Shown here: positions 16,687 to 25,808 of the stretch, one piece after another
Layout of the letters: every line of letters starts with the position of its first letter
How positions within the stretch are numbered: the stretch's first letter is position 1
Assembly: GCA_944321965.1 (NCBI GenBank)
Contig: CALUNH010000007.1
Location: forward strand, 1 to 64,000
Length of the DNA: 64,000 bases
Direction of reading: 5' to 3'
Origin: an uncultured Alistipes sp.
GTDB taxonomy: Bacteria; Bacteroidota; Bacteroidia; Bacteroidales; Rikenellaceae
Position numbers and translations under genes: made by a program
The notes under the pieces: model-generated
Database searches by the model: none
Seen by the model: the letters and a program-made list of their open reading frames with translations, nothing else
What the model was told of the DNA's origin: nothing

Positions 16687-19560
16687 TCAATGCGCTTCAA
16701 GCCAGTTGTTGCCCACCCCGGCATCGGCAATCAGCCGCACCTTCAGTTTCGCGGCGGACTCCATGCTCTCGGTGACGATCCGCACGACCCGCTCCTGTTC
16801 TGAGCGCAGCATGTCAACGACCAGTTCGTCGTGCACCTGCAGGATCACCCGCGAGCGGATCCCTTCGGCCGCAAAACGGCGATGGACGTCGATCATGGCG
16901 ATCTTCATGATGTCGGCCGCCGAACCCTGGATCGGAGCATTCACGGCGTTGCGCTCGGCCAGCCCGCGCGCCACGGCATTGTGCGAATTGATGTCGTTGA
17001 GGTAGCGCCGCCGCCCGAAAATCGTCGAGACGAAGCCCTTCTCCCGAGCCCGCTCCACCACGCGGTCCATATACTCCTTGACCCTGGGGTAGGAGGCGAA
17101 ATAGCCGTCGATGATCTCCCGGGCCTCCTTGCGCGGGATCTCCAGCCGCTGGCTCAGTCCGAAGGCCGAAATACCGTAAATAATGCCGAAATTGGCCGTC
17201 TTGGCCCGCCGCCGCTCCTCGGGTGTCACCTCCGAGATCGGTTTGTTGAAGAGCCGCGCCGCCGTCGAGGCGTGGACATCCTCCCCGTGCTCAAAGGCCG
17301 CAATCAGCGACTCGTCGCCCGAAAGGTGGGCCATCAGCCGCAACTCCACCTGGCTGTAATCCGCCGACAGGAGCAGATGGTCGTCGTCCGACGGAATGAA
17401 GGCCTTGCGGATGCGGCGGCCCATCTCCTCGCGCACGGGAATGTTCTGCAGGTTGGGATTCGTCGACGAAAGGCGCCCGGTGGCCGTCACCGCCTGGTTG
17501 AACGACGTATGGATCCGTCCCGTGCGGCGGTTGACCAGTTGCGGCAGCGCCTCGACATAGGTCGACAAGAGCTTCTTCACCCCGCGGTATTCGAGGATCA
17601 GATCGACGATCCGGTGTTTGTGCGCAAACGACTGGAGGTACTCCTCGTCGGTACAGAACTGCTTGGTTTTCGTCATCTTGGGCTTCTCGGCAATGCGCAT
17701 CTTCGCAAAGAGCACCTCGCCCAGCTGCCGTGTCGAGTTGATGTTCAGATTCGGCTCCCCGGCCTCGGCCCGCACCGCAGCCTCCAGTTCCGCCAGCTTG
17801 CGGTTCAGCTCCACGGCATAGGCGGCCAGCGCCTCCGTGTCGATCCGCACGCCCGCCATCTCGATGTCGGCCAGCACGGTGATCATCGGCGCCTCGACCT
17901 CGAAATAGAGGTGCTGCAGTCCGATCTGCTCGACCAGCGGGAAGAGCACACGCTTGAGCCGGAGCGTAACGTCGGCATCCTCCGCGGCGTACTCCTTCAC
18001 GCGCTCGACGTTCACCAGGTCCATCGTCAGCTGTTTGGCCCCCTTGCCGATCAGCGTCTCGATCTCGATCGGGCGGTAGTTCAGGTACTTTTCGGCCAGG
18101 ATGTTCATGTTGTGGCGCGACTCGGGATCCAGCAGGTAGTGGAGGATCATCGTATCGTAGAGACGCCCCCGGACCTCAACCCCCAACTGCCTGAGAACCA
18201 TCAGATCGAACTTGATATTCTGGCCGATCTTGGCGATCCGTTCGTTCTCGAACAACGGGCGGATAATCTCCGCATATTCACGCGCGGTCTCCTCCCTGAA
18301 GGGCACGTACCACGCCTTGAAGGGCTCCACGGCCAGCGAAAGGCCCACGATCCGGTCATTGAAGACGTCGAGACCCGTCGTCTCGGTATCGAAACAGAAC
18401 TCCTCGTAACGGCCCACCGCGGCAATCACCTCCCGCAGGTGGCCGGCACTCTCCACGAGCGTATATTCATGGGGCGTGGTCTGCGCCGTCTCGAACTGCA
18501 TCGCCTCGGTTTCGGCCTGCAGGTCGGCTGCCGGAACCGGCGCCGCCGCCATCGGAACCACGGGCTCGCCGAAAAGGTTCCCCTGTCCGGCCAGCGCCGC
18601 CTTCTTCGCCGCGGCCGACTTGGCCCGCGCCATCTCCGCCAACTGGGTCTGCGCCTCCTGGCGGGGACCGTCCGGAATCGGCTCGGGAGGAGCCAGGTTG
18701 GCCAGATCATTCAGGAACGCCTTGAAATCAAGCTCCGCAAAGAGCGCCCGCAAATCATCGAGATGCGGTTCGCAAACCGTCAAATCCGCTTCGCGCAATT
18801 CGATCGGAACGTCGAGGCAGATGGTCGTCAGCCGTTTGGCCAGCCGCAGGTTGTCGGCCCAGGAGGCGATCTTCTCGCCCTGCTTTCCGGGGATCCGGCC
18901 GACATTCGCCAGAATATTCTCCACCGTACCCCATTCGCGGACCAGTTTGCAGGCACTCTTCTCGCCGATCCCCGGGACGCCCGGAATGTTGTCCGACGCA
19001 TCCCCCCACAGGGCCAGGATGTCCCGCACCAGCTGCGGATCGTCGATGCCGTACTTCTCACGGATCTCCTCGCGTCCCACGATCTCGATGCTTCCGTCGG
19101 CTCCCCGCTGCTTGTAGATCCGGCAATGGTCGCGCACCAACTGTCCGTAATCCTTGTCGGGCGTCACCATATAGACGTCGTAGCCCGCCTCGGCACCCTT
19201 CTGCGAAAGGGTGCCGATCACGTCGTCGGCCTCGTAGCCCTCGACTTCGAGGATCGGTATACACATCGCCTCCAGCACCCTTTTGACGTAGGGAACCGAC
19301 AGCAGAATATCTTCGGGCGTCTCCGTGCGATTGGCCTTGTACTCCGGAAAAATCTCCCGCCGGAAACTCCCGCCCGGGGGATCGAAGGCAACCCCCAGCA
19401 GATCGGGGCGTTCGCGCTTCTGGATGTCGCGCAGGAACTTCACGAAGCCGAACACCACCGAGGTGTTCATCCCCGTCCGGTTACGCATGGGACGCCCCAG
19501 AAACGCATAGTAATACTTGAATATCAACGCATAGGCGTCGACCAGAAAGAGTTTTTTCAT
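16687..19560 (-). CDS. polA: DNA polymerase I
   Basis: A three-domain family A polymerase of 957 residues used in Okazaki-fragment maturation and repair. Residues 1-290 are the 5'-3' flap exonuclease (FLVDAYALIFKYYYAF, EGYEADD, then GVPGIGEKSA). A low-complexity Ala-rich linker follows. The proofreading 3'-5' exonuclease has its acidic motif intact (CFDTETTGLDVFND). The polymerase domain holds motif A (DYSQVELRLMAHLSGD), motif B (RRRAKTANFGIIYGIS) and motif C (QVHDELVVD). I start at the ATG at 19558-19560 (MKKLFLVDAYALI), since the 15 extra residues upstream are not conserved. It follows queD on the same strand with a 37-base gap. Confidence 0.98.
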   Translation of the reverse strand: MKKLFLVDAYALIFKYYYAFLGRPMRNRTGMNTSVVFGFVKFLRDIQKRERPDLLGVAFDPPGGSFRREIFPEYKANRTETPEDILLSVPYVKRVLEAMCIPILEVEGYEADDVIGTLSQKGAEAGYDVYMVTPDKDYGQLVRDHCRIYKQRGADGSIEIVGREEIREKYGIDDPQLVRDILALWGDASDNIPGVPGIGEKSACKLVREWGTVENILANVGRIPGKQGEKIASWADNLRLAKRLTTICLDVPIELREADLTVCEPHLDDLRALFAELDFKAFLNDLANLAPPEPIPDGPRQEAQTQLAEMARAKSAAAKKAALAGQGNLFGEPVVPMAAAPVPAADLQAETEAMQFETAQTTPHEYTLVESAGHLREVIAAVGRYEEFCFDTETTGLDVFNDRIVGLSLAVEPFKAWYVPFREETAREYAEIIRPLFENERIAKIGQNIKFDLMVLRQLGVEVRGRLYDTMILHYLLDPESRHNMNILAEKYLNYRPIEIETLIGKGAKQLTMDLVNVERVKEYAAEDADVTLRLKRVLFPLVEQIGLQHLYFEVEAPMITVLADIEMAGVRIDTEALAAYAVELNRKLAELEAAVRAEAGEPNLNINSTRQLGEVLFAKMRIAEKPKMTKTKQFCTDEEYLQSFAHKHRIVDLILEYRGVKKLLSTYVEALPQLVNRRTGRIHTSFNQAVTATGRLSSTNPNLQNIPVREEMGRRIRKAFIPSDDDHLLLSADYSQVELRLMAHLSGDESLIAAFEHGEDVHASTAARLFNKPISEVTPEERRRAKTANFGIIYGISAFGLSQRLEIPRKEAREIIDGYFASYPRVKEYMDRVVERAREKGFVSTIFGRRRYLNDINSHNAVARGLAERNAVNAPIQGSAADIMKIAMIDVHRRFAAEGIRSRVILQVHDELVVDMLRSEQERVVRIVTESMESAAKLKVRLIADAGVGNNWLEAH

Positions 19561-19597
19561 AGCTGTGTACTGCGTCGTTTTGTCGAAAGGGGAGGGG

Positions 19598-20050
19598 TCA
19601 GGCATTGTCTTCGGCGAACCATTCGGCGAACGACGTGGCGGTTTCGTGGAGCCGCAGCGAGTGCAGCATCACACCCTCGGGCAGCCGCGCAGCGATCCGT
19701 GCGGCAAAGTCCCCCAGCATGTTCTCGCACGTCGGCTGGTAATCCACCGTCACGACATTCCCGAAACGGGCCGACAAGACCCTGAAAAGTTCCGACCCGG
19801 GCTCCGGGCGCTTCAGGACCAGGGCATGGTCGAAGCACGAAACGATCTCCTCGTTCACGATGCGTTTCAAGACGCCGAAGTCCATCACCATGCCGTATTT
19901 GGGGTCCTCAGGGTCCCGGACCGGGGATCCCTTCACCGTCACGAAAAGCCGGTAGGAGTGCCCGTGGATTTCGCGGCACGGGCCGTCGTAACCGTCGAGG
20001 GCGTGCGCCGCCTCGAACGAAAATTCCTTGGTCAATCTGATTACTGCCAT
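19598..20050 (-). CDS. queD: 6-carboxytetrahydropterin synthase (QueD/PTPS family)
   Basis: QueD converts 7,8-dihydroneopterin triphosphate, the FolE product, to 6-carboxytetrahydropterin on the way to queuosine. Zinc-binding histidines are in FEAAH and HGHSY; the catalytic Cys is in the CREIHGHSY block, and the conserved PTCEN and HETATS blocks complete the active site. At 150 residues it is slightly longer than the shortest members. It starts at the ATG at 20050 and precedes polA by 37 bases, so the two may share a transcript. Related PTPS enzymes make tetrahydrobiopterin; QueD is favoured by the Cys-xxx-His-Gly-His pattern and bacterial setting. Confidence 0.92.
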   Translation of the reverse strand: MAVIRLTKEFSFEAAHALDGYDGPCREIHGHSYRLFVTVKGSPVRDPEDPKYGMVMDFGVLKRIVNEEIVSCFDHALVLKRPEPGSELFRVLSARFGNVVTVDYQPTCENMLGDFAARIAARLPEGVMLHSLRLHETATSFAEWFAEDNA

Positions 20051-20179
20051 ACTGTCAAGATCCTGGTGCGGGCGTGCAAAACAGGAAAGCCAGCCTCACC
20101 CTTTGCCGAACCGCATCCTGCATTTCACAAAGATAATGGAAATCGGAAACAAATCCGCCCTCCCGACACGAATCATTCC

Positions 20180-20214
20180 AAAAAAAGACGCCTCCCCTCA
20201 GGGGAGACGCCTTT
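20180..20214 (-). terminator. Terminator of the mannan operon
   Basis: An imperfect hairpin (TCCCC-tca-GGGGA core extended by paired AAAG/CTTT ends with two mismatches) is followed on the minus strand by seven T. It lies 20 bases after the epimerase stop. Confidence 0.75.
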
Positions 20215-20233
20215 CTGAAAAGGGCCAGAGCTT

Positions 20234-21442
20234 CTATTTCTGTTCGGGAACTCCTCCCAGACGTTCGAGCAGTTCCAGGCACATCCGCCCGTTGTGATAG
20301 GGACATTTCCAGATCCCGGCCTTGTCGTCGTCGAGATTCACCCGTCCGTCGGCACGGATACTCCAGAACCATTCGCCCGACTCCCGGTCGAGCAGGTGGC
20401 CCTTGATATAATCCCACGTATCGAGCAGCATGGCTGCGGCCCGCTCCTCCCCGTGGAAGGCCGACAGATAGTACAACCCGACCATCGTTTCGGCCTGGAC
20501 CCACCAGTGGCGTTCCCGGTCGGTAATCCCTCCGGCATTGCCCTCGTAAGCCATACTCCCGTCCGGCATGTAACCCTCCAGCGCCGCACGGGCAAGTGCC
20601 GAAGTCCGCGGCAGCACCTCCTGCATCAGTTCCGGATCCCCGAGCACCTCCGCCGCCTCTAACAAAAGCCATGAAGCCTCGATGTCGTGACCATACGAAT
20701 AGACCCCCTCGCTCCGATCCTCCCAGCGCTCACCGAAAAAGAGCCCCAGATGGTTCGTGGCCGGAGAGAGCAGCCGCCGCAGAAAAAGTCGGAGCAGATT
20801 CGAGAGTTTCTGCCGCAATCCCGGATCCGGCCAAACCCGATAGAGATTCGTATAGGCCTCCAGAATATGCAGGTGGGTATTCATCGTCTTCTTTTCATTG
20901 GCATCCTTGTCGCTCAGACGCATGTCGTCCAGCAGGTTCCAGGCCCGGTCCGACGCCTCGAAATAACCGTCATACTGCGGATCGAACGCATGGCGCTCAA
21001 TCTCCCCATACAACCGGACGGCAGCATCCAAAGCCTCCCGGTCCCCCGTAGCCCGGTAGTATTCGCTCAAGCCGTAGACGGCGAAACTCAGGCCGTAAAA
21101 CTGCTTCTTCGTCTCCAGCGGCCGACCGTCGGCCGACAACGACCAGTAAACTCCGCCATACTCCCCGTCGCAGAACTTCCCGAGCAGGAAGGCCCCGGCC
21201 GCCCCGGCCGCCGCCCGACAGGCCGGATCGCCGAACAGGCGGTAAGCCGCCGAAAAGGTCCACAGAATCCGGGCGTGCATGACAACCCCCTTCGGGGCAT
21301 CGGGATGCAACACCCCCGTTCCATCCATACGCCCGAAAAAACCGCCCCGTTCGCGGTCCTCCAATCCGATCCAGAAGGGAAGAATGTCGTCTCTCAACTC
21401 CTCCGACAACTCCGGAATCAAACGCTTCAAGGATTCCATCAT
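20234..21442 (-). CDS. Mannobiose/cellobiose 2-epimerase (AGE family)
   Basis: A 402-residue alpha/alpha-barrel epimerase. Family blocks include HARILWTFSAAYRLFGDP, GGVYWSLSADGRPLETKKQFYGLSFAVYGLSEYYRATG, MNTHLHILEAYTNLYRVW, YSYGHDIEASWLLLEAAE and RHWWVQAETMVG, holding the conserved catalytic histidines. In beta-mannan loci this enzyme turns beta-1,4-mannobiose into mannosylglucose, the substrate of the GH130 enzyme two genes upstream; that pairing is why I favour mannobiose over cellobiose. No signal peptide, so cytoplasmic. Its ATG overlaps the transporter stop by four bases (ATGA), showing tight coupling. It is the last gene of the operon. Confidence 0.9.
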   Translation of the reverse strand: MMESLKRLIPELSEELRDDILPFWIGLEDRERGGFFGRMDGTGVLHPDAPKGVVMHARILWTFSAAYRLFGDPACRAAAGAAGAFLLGKFCDGEYGGVYWSLSADGRPLETKKQFYGLSFAVYGLSEYYRATGDREALDAAVRLYGEIERHAFDPQYDGYFEASDRAWNLLDDMRLSDKDANEKKTMNTHLHILEAYTNLYRVWPDPGLRQKLSNLLRLFLRRLLSPATNHLGLFFGERWEDRSEGVYSYGHDIEASWLLLEAAEVLGDPELMQEVLPRTSALARAALEGYMPDGSMAYEGNAGGITDRERHWWVQAETMVGLYYLSAFHGEERAAAMLLDTWDYIKGHLLDRESGEWFWSIRADGRVNLDDDKAGIWKCPYHNGRMCLELLERLGGVPEQK

Positions 21443-22845
21443 ACGTTTTGCTCCTCTGTTTTGTTACGACGTTGCTGCAATTTGCGGGAGATGATCTGAA
21501 CCCGCCGTTCACTCAGCGGGTAGAGCCAGATCAGCACCATGGAGAGAAAGGCCCCGACGGCCGGCAGATAACTCAGCATCATGCGAATGCCACGGATCGC
21601 CTCCCCGCTCTGCACCGCATTGGCCTGGAAGCCGTAATACCCCAGCAGCCAGCCCGTCACGGCCCCGCCGAGCGTCCAGCCCAGTTTCTGGGACATCGAG
21701 GAGGAGGAGAAGATCAGTCCCGTGGCACGCCGCCCGGTCTTCCATTCCGAAAAGTCCGCAATATCGGCGTACATCGACCACAGAAGCGGGAAGATACACC
21801 CGGCACAGATGCTGATCAGAGCCTGGAAGACGAAGATCCCAAGCAGTTGATCGGGCGAGAAGGCGTAGAAAACCAGACTCAGCACGCAAGCCACGACCAT
21901 CGCTCCCATATAGGTGGTTCTCTTCCCGAAACGGTTGGACAGGGGCGAAGCCAGGACCACACCCACCATGTTGGACAACTGACCCAGCATCAGGTAGAGC
22001 GCCGAAAGCGAAAACAACCCGCCGCCGAAACCCGAAACACCCTCATCCAGCACGTAGTATTTGAAGTAGTAGATCGTGGCGCCGTCCCGGATCGAGTTGA
22101 AGATCAGCGCCGCGATTCCCGCCCCCAGCAGGATCCACCAGGGACGGTTCGCCAACAGATCCCTGAGGTCCTTTCCGACCGAGGTGTTTTTCGGCGTGCT
22201 GACCGTAACCCGCTCCCGGGTCCACTTGAAGCAGAGCACGAAGAGTACGGCACAGACCGCCCCGAAAACCATCATCGTACACTGCCACCCGTGGGCCTCC
22301 GAATGCACATCCCCCGGATCGGAGAAGAGGCCGACCAGCGGTTCGGCCAGTCCTACCGCAATGAAACTGCCCAGATAGGCGAAGAACATCCGGTAGGAGG
22401 AGAGAATATTGCGCTCCCCGGGATCGGAGGAGATGACCCCCAGCAGCGAGGCATACGGAACATTGACCATCGTGTAGATCATCATGAGCAGCGTATAGGT
22501 CACATAGGCGTAGACCAGCTTCCACCCCGGCGTGAAATCCGGGGTGGAGAAGGCCAGCACACCGATGACCGCAAACGGAACCGCACCCCACAGCAGGTAA
22601 GGACGGAACCGGCCCCACCGCGTATGGGTCCGGTCGGCAATCATCCCCATGATCGGGTCGTTGACCGTATCCCAGATCCGCGTCAGCAGGAACATCGTCC
22701 CCACGGCAGCAGGGGCCAGCCCGAAAACATCCGTATAGAAGAACAGCATGTACATGCCTATGATCTTCCAGAACATGGAAGAAGACATGTCCCCGAACCC
22801 GTAGGCGATCTTTTCCCGAAACCCGATCATTGCAGACTCTTTCAT
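21439..22845 (-). CDS. GPH-family (MFS) sugar/cation symporter
   Basis: A 468-residue inner-membrane transporter of the glycoside-pentoside-hexuronide:cation symporter family, with about twelve helices. It opens with the typical KIAYGFGDMSSSMFWKI, has NDPIMGMIADRTHTRWGRFRPYLLWGA (conserved loop 2-3), and SMYADIADFSEWKTGRRATGL in the second half. In this operon it most likely brings mannobiose or other mannan disaccharides from periplasm to cytoplasm. Start at the ATG at 22845; a second ATG lies five codons in. It is 13 bases downstream of the GH130 gene and overlaps the epimerase. Confidence 0.92.
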   Translation of the reverse strand: MKESAMIGFREKIAYGFGDMSSSMFWKIIGMYMLFFYTDVFGLAPAAVGTMFLLTRIWDTVNDPIMGMIADRTHTRWGRFRPYLLWGAVPFAVIGVLAFSTPDFTPGWKLVYAYVTYTLLMMIYTMVNVPYASLLGVISSDPGERNILSSYRMFFAYLGSFIAVGLAEPLVGLFSDPGDVHSEAHGWQCTMMVFGAVCAVLFVLCFKWTRERVTVSTPKNTSVGKDLRDLLANRPWWILLGAGIAALIFNSIRDGATIYYFKYYVLDEGVSGFGGGLFSLSALYLMLGQLSNMVGVVLASPLSNRFGKRTTYMGAMVVACVLSLVFYAFSPDQLLGIFVFQALISICAGCIFPLLWSMYADIADFSEWKTGRRATGLIFSSSSMSQKLGWTLGGAVTGWLLGYYGFQANAVQSGEAIRGIRMMLSYLPAVGAFLSMVLIWLYPLSERRVQIISRKLQQRRNKTEEQNV

Positions 22846-22858
22846 GCGGTTTTTATGA

Positions 22859-24034
22859 CTATCTCGAATATCCGGAGGCCAAATTACGGTCGATCAGTTC
22901 GTTGATCGACCGAACCGACAACCCCGTCCTCAAACCGTCGGCCGGGGTGTTCAGGCAGTAGTCCAACAAACGGTCCACGCTCGACACGGCAACATGCATA
23001 CGTGTGTCGCTCGACGCATAGTAGATGTAGACCGTCCCGTCCGGCGCGGCAATCCAGCCGTTCGAAAAGAGCACGTTGGAGACGTCGCCGACCCGCTCGT
23101 CACCCTCGGGAGCCATGAAATAACCCGCCGGTTCGGCAATCAGCTCCCACGGACGCTCCAGATCCGTCAGGTAGAGATAGAGCACGTAACGCAGTCCGGA
23201 CGCACAGCCGCGGACCCCGTGGGCCAGGTGCAGCCACCCTTTCGGCGTCTTGATCGGATGCGGGCCCTCGCCGTTCTTCAACTCCTTGATCGTATGGTAA
23301 TGACGGAAATTGATGATCTTCTCGTCGCAGACCTCGGCATGGGTGATGTCATCGACCAGCGCCCAGCCGATCCCGCCCTGTCCGGTCTCGATGAAACCGT
23401 TCTGAGGCCGCGTGTAAAGAGCGTATTTCCCGTCGACAAACTCGGGATGGAGGACCACATTGCGCTGCTGGCTCTTGCAACGCAGATCCGGAAGCCGTTC
23501 CCAATGAACCAGGTCGTGCGTCCGGGCGATGCCCGCCGAAGCAACCGCCGAGGAGAGATCCCCCGGCTGTGCATTCGGATCCTTCCGCTCGACACAGAAA
23601 ACGCCGTAGATCCAACCGTCTTCATGTGCCGTGAGACGCATGTCGTAGACATTGACAGCCTCCTCGTCCGATTCGTCGAGCTGAACCGGACGATCCCAGA
23701 ACCGGAAATTGTCGATTCCGTTCTCGCTCTGCGCAACGGCAAAATAGGACTTGCGGTCCGCACCCTCCACCCGGGCAACCAGCGTGTAACGCCCGTTGAA
23801 AAGCATGGCCCCCGAATTGAGAACGGCATTCACACCGATCCGCTCCAGCAGAAAAGGATTCCGCTCCTGCGAAAAATCATACCGCCAGGTCAACGGAACA
23901 TGTGCGGCGGTCAATACCGGATTCCTGTAACGCCGGAAAATACCGTTGCCGCCTTCCTGCGGAATATTGGGCGCTTGCAACAACGCTTCGTGTCTGCGAT
24001 ACAGCGCGTCGATTCTCTCTTGGTAATTCTCCAT
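22859..24034 (-). CDS. GH130 4-O-beta-D-mannosyl-D-glucose phosphorylase
   Basis: A 391-residue, cytoplasmic (no signal peptide) five-bladed propeller enzyme. It phosphorolyses mannosylglucose, releasing alpha-mannose-1-phosphate and glucose. The opening [22 protein letters not shown] and the catalytic block [25 protein letters not shown] are those of GH130 subfamily 1. Asp131 sits where the family's general acid lies. [18 protein letters not shown] and [30 protein letters not shown] supply further active-site and phosphate-binding residues. The neighbouring 2-epimerase makes its substrate, which supports mannosylglucose rather than mannobiose or N-glycan substrates of other GH130 groups. Twelve bases separate it from the fusion gene upstream. 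Confidence 0.93.
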   Translation of the reverse strand: MENYQERIDALYRRHEALLQAPNIPQEGGNGIFRRYRNPVLTAAHVPLTWRYDFSQERNPFLLERIGVNAVLNSGAMLFNGRYTLVARVEGADRKSYFAVAQSENGIDNFRFWDRPVQLDESDEEAVNVYDMRLTAHEDGWIYGVFCVERKDPNAQPGDLSSAVASAGIARTHDLVHWERLPDLRCKSQQRNVVLHPEFVDGKYALYTRPQNGFIETGQGGIGWALVDDITHAEVCDEKIINFRHYHTIKELKNGEGPHPIKTPKGWLHLAHGVRGCASGLRYVLYLYLTDLERPWELIAEPAGYFMAPEGDERVGDVSNVLFSNGWIAAPDGTVYIYYASSDTRMHVAVSSVDRLLDYCLNTPADGLRTGLSVRSINELIDRNLASGYSR

Positions 24035-24046
24035 GGATAGATATAA

Positions 24047-25798
24047 CTATTGATTCTCGTACATATGCTGCAGATCGCCGTTGAACAGAATCGACGGTCG
24101 CTCCTTGAACTTCACGAAACCGGCGGCCGAAGCGTGGCCCGGATAGGGTGCATAGAAATGATTTTCGATCCGGTTGGAATTCCGCCACACGAGAACGTAG
24201 GCCGGCTTGTATTTCGCAACCAGCGGGTAGAGCACCTCGCTGAACCAGTTGTCCATGGTAACCGACTCCAGACCCGTCTCCGTAAAGGCAAACGGCTTCC
24301 CCTCACGGCACGCCACGCGCTGCAGCACATTCAGCGACCGGTCGGCACACGTCCGGTATTCGTCGAGCCCCTCCTCTCCCTTGAAATGGTAGAGGTCCAG
24401 ACCCAACAGATCGACATACTCCCCGCCGGGATAACGCTCCAGGTACTCCGCTTCGCTGCGGACCCGGTCCGGAGAATAGCAGTATATCAGGTTCTTCAAA
24501 CCCTTGACATCACGCAGATAGGTCACGATCTGCCGCCACAGGGCCACATACTCGTCGGCCGAGCAGAAATCGCGGCCCCACCAGAACCAACTCCCCGTAT
24601 GCTCGTGCAGCGGTCGGAAGATCACCGGGATCGGCTCGCCCTTCGGACCCTTGAGCGAAGCGAGGAATTCGGCAACCCGGTCGAGCCAGCGGCAGAATTC
24701 GGCATGGTGTTCACCCCCGGGCAGAAGCGTCGCCACGACGTTGCCGCCGGTCAGATCCCACGTATTCCCGCCCGTGACGAGGTTGTCGGCGTGCCAACTG
24801 ATCGTATTGACTCCTCCCCGTTCATAGGCTTCACGGATCAGACGCTTCATGCGGTCGAAATCCACCTTGTCCAGATTCCGTGAACCGTCGTGCTCGATCC
24901 CGCCGATCTCCCATCCGTAAACGGCCGGATAGTCCCCGCAAACGGCACGTACATCGCTGCCTCCCGCTTTTTTCTCCCATTCAACCCCATAGGCCGTATC
25001 GTCCTGATGCCCGAACATCGTCCTGAGACCGACCATTCGGTTCAGATTCGCATAGAGCGCCTCCGTCTGCGGAGTGCTGCCGGGGGTGGAGAGTTTCGAA
25101 ACCGTGCCCGGCCCGGGAATCAGGTGCGGCGTAATGATCCGGGCCCACTCCCGGAAAGCCTTCGGCGTAACGTGCAGGCTGTCCCCGTGGAACATGTCCG
25201 CACGGTATCTGTCTCCGTCCTTCAACGGTGCGGTGATGTCCAGATACTTCACATGCTCTTTCTCTGCGGCATAAGCTTCCATCAATTCATTGGCTTTAAG
25301 GTATTTCTCCTCCACATGGCGGCGCGAAGGCGACGGCTTGACCGACAGGAGGATGATTTCGGTCCCGGGGCTGTGCAGCTCCACAAGCCGCACGAACGTC
25401 TTCACGTCGTCCAGGAACCGCTCGGGCGTGAACCCGTCCTTGAGATCGTTGTCCCCTTCGTAGAGCACGATCTGACGCGGCCTGTAGGGAAACACGATCC
25501 GGTCGGCAAAATAGATGATGTCTTCGAGGTGGCTCCCGCCCACTCCCCGGCGGACAATATCGTACCCCGGAAAATAGTGTTCTATATTCTTCCAGGTCCT
25601 GATCGAGGAGCTCCCCACGAAGAGGATCTTCCCGACCCCGGGAAAATCGATACTGTCCTGTGCGGCAAAACGCTCGATCTCCGGCAGCCACATCTTTTCC
25701 CGGGGATTCTTGCCCGGCAGCATGGCCGAGGCCGTCCAGACGGTCATGGCCGCAATAAGCGGGAACAAGGCTTTCATAAGCCGATTTCCTGTTCTCAT
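24047..25798 (-). CDS. SGNH acetylesterase-GH26 endo-beta-mannanase fusion
   Basis: A 583-residue two-domain exported enzyme. After a signal peptide (no lipobox; MTVWTASAM) comes an SGNH esterase domain, residues about 40-228. Block I is LFVGSSSIRTW with nucleophile Ser64, block II GVGGS, block III YEGDNDLKDG with Asn117, and block V GDSLHVTP with Asp206 and His209. A Thr/Pro/Gly/Ser linker (about 229-245) leads to a GH26 domain, about 246-575, with YGWE, acid/base Glu399 in RPLHEHTGSWFWWG and nucleophile Glu507 in FTETGLES. All catalytic residues are present in both halves. It should remove acetyl groups from mannan and cut the backbone in one protein. A start at the second ATG, 25777, is also possible. 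Confidence 0.9.
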   Translation of the reverse strand: MRTGNRLMKALFPLIAAMTVWTASAMLPGKNPREKMWLPEIERFAAQDSIDFPGVGKILFVGSSSIRTWKNIEHYFPGYDIVRRGVGGSHLEDIIYFADRIVFPYRPRQIVLYEGDNDLKDGFTPERFLDDVKTFVRLVELHSPGTEIILLSVKPSPSRRHVEEKYLKANELMEAYAAEKEHVKYLDITAPLKDGDRYRADMFHGDSLHVTPKAFREWARIITPHLIPGPGTVSKLSTPGSTPQTEALYANLNRMVGLRTMFGHQDDTAYGVEWEKKAGGSDVRAVCGDYPAVYGWEIGGIEHDGSRNLDKVDFDRMKRLIREAYERGGVNTISWHADNLVTGGNTWDLTGGNVVATLLPGGEHHAEFCRWLDRVAEFLASLKGPKGEPIPVIFRPLHEHTGSWFWWGRDFCSADEYVALWRQIVTYLRDVKGLKNLIYCYSPDRVRSEAEYLERYPGGEYVDLLGLDLYHFKGEEGLDEYRTCADRSLNVLQRVACREGKPFAFTETGLESVTMDNWFSEVLYPLVAKYKPAYVLVWRNSNRIENHFYAPYPGHASAAGFVKFKERPSILFNGDLQHMYENQ

Positions 25799-25808
25799 GT
25801 GATTCGTT

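Noticed and set aside
16831..19785. 984-residue open frame opposite polA (plus strand)
   Set aside because: Arg/His/Leu-rich shadow of polA in GC-rich DNA; polA has every family motif.
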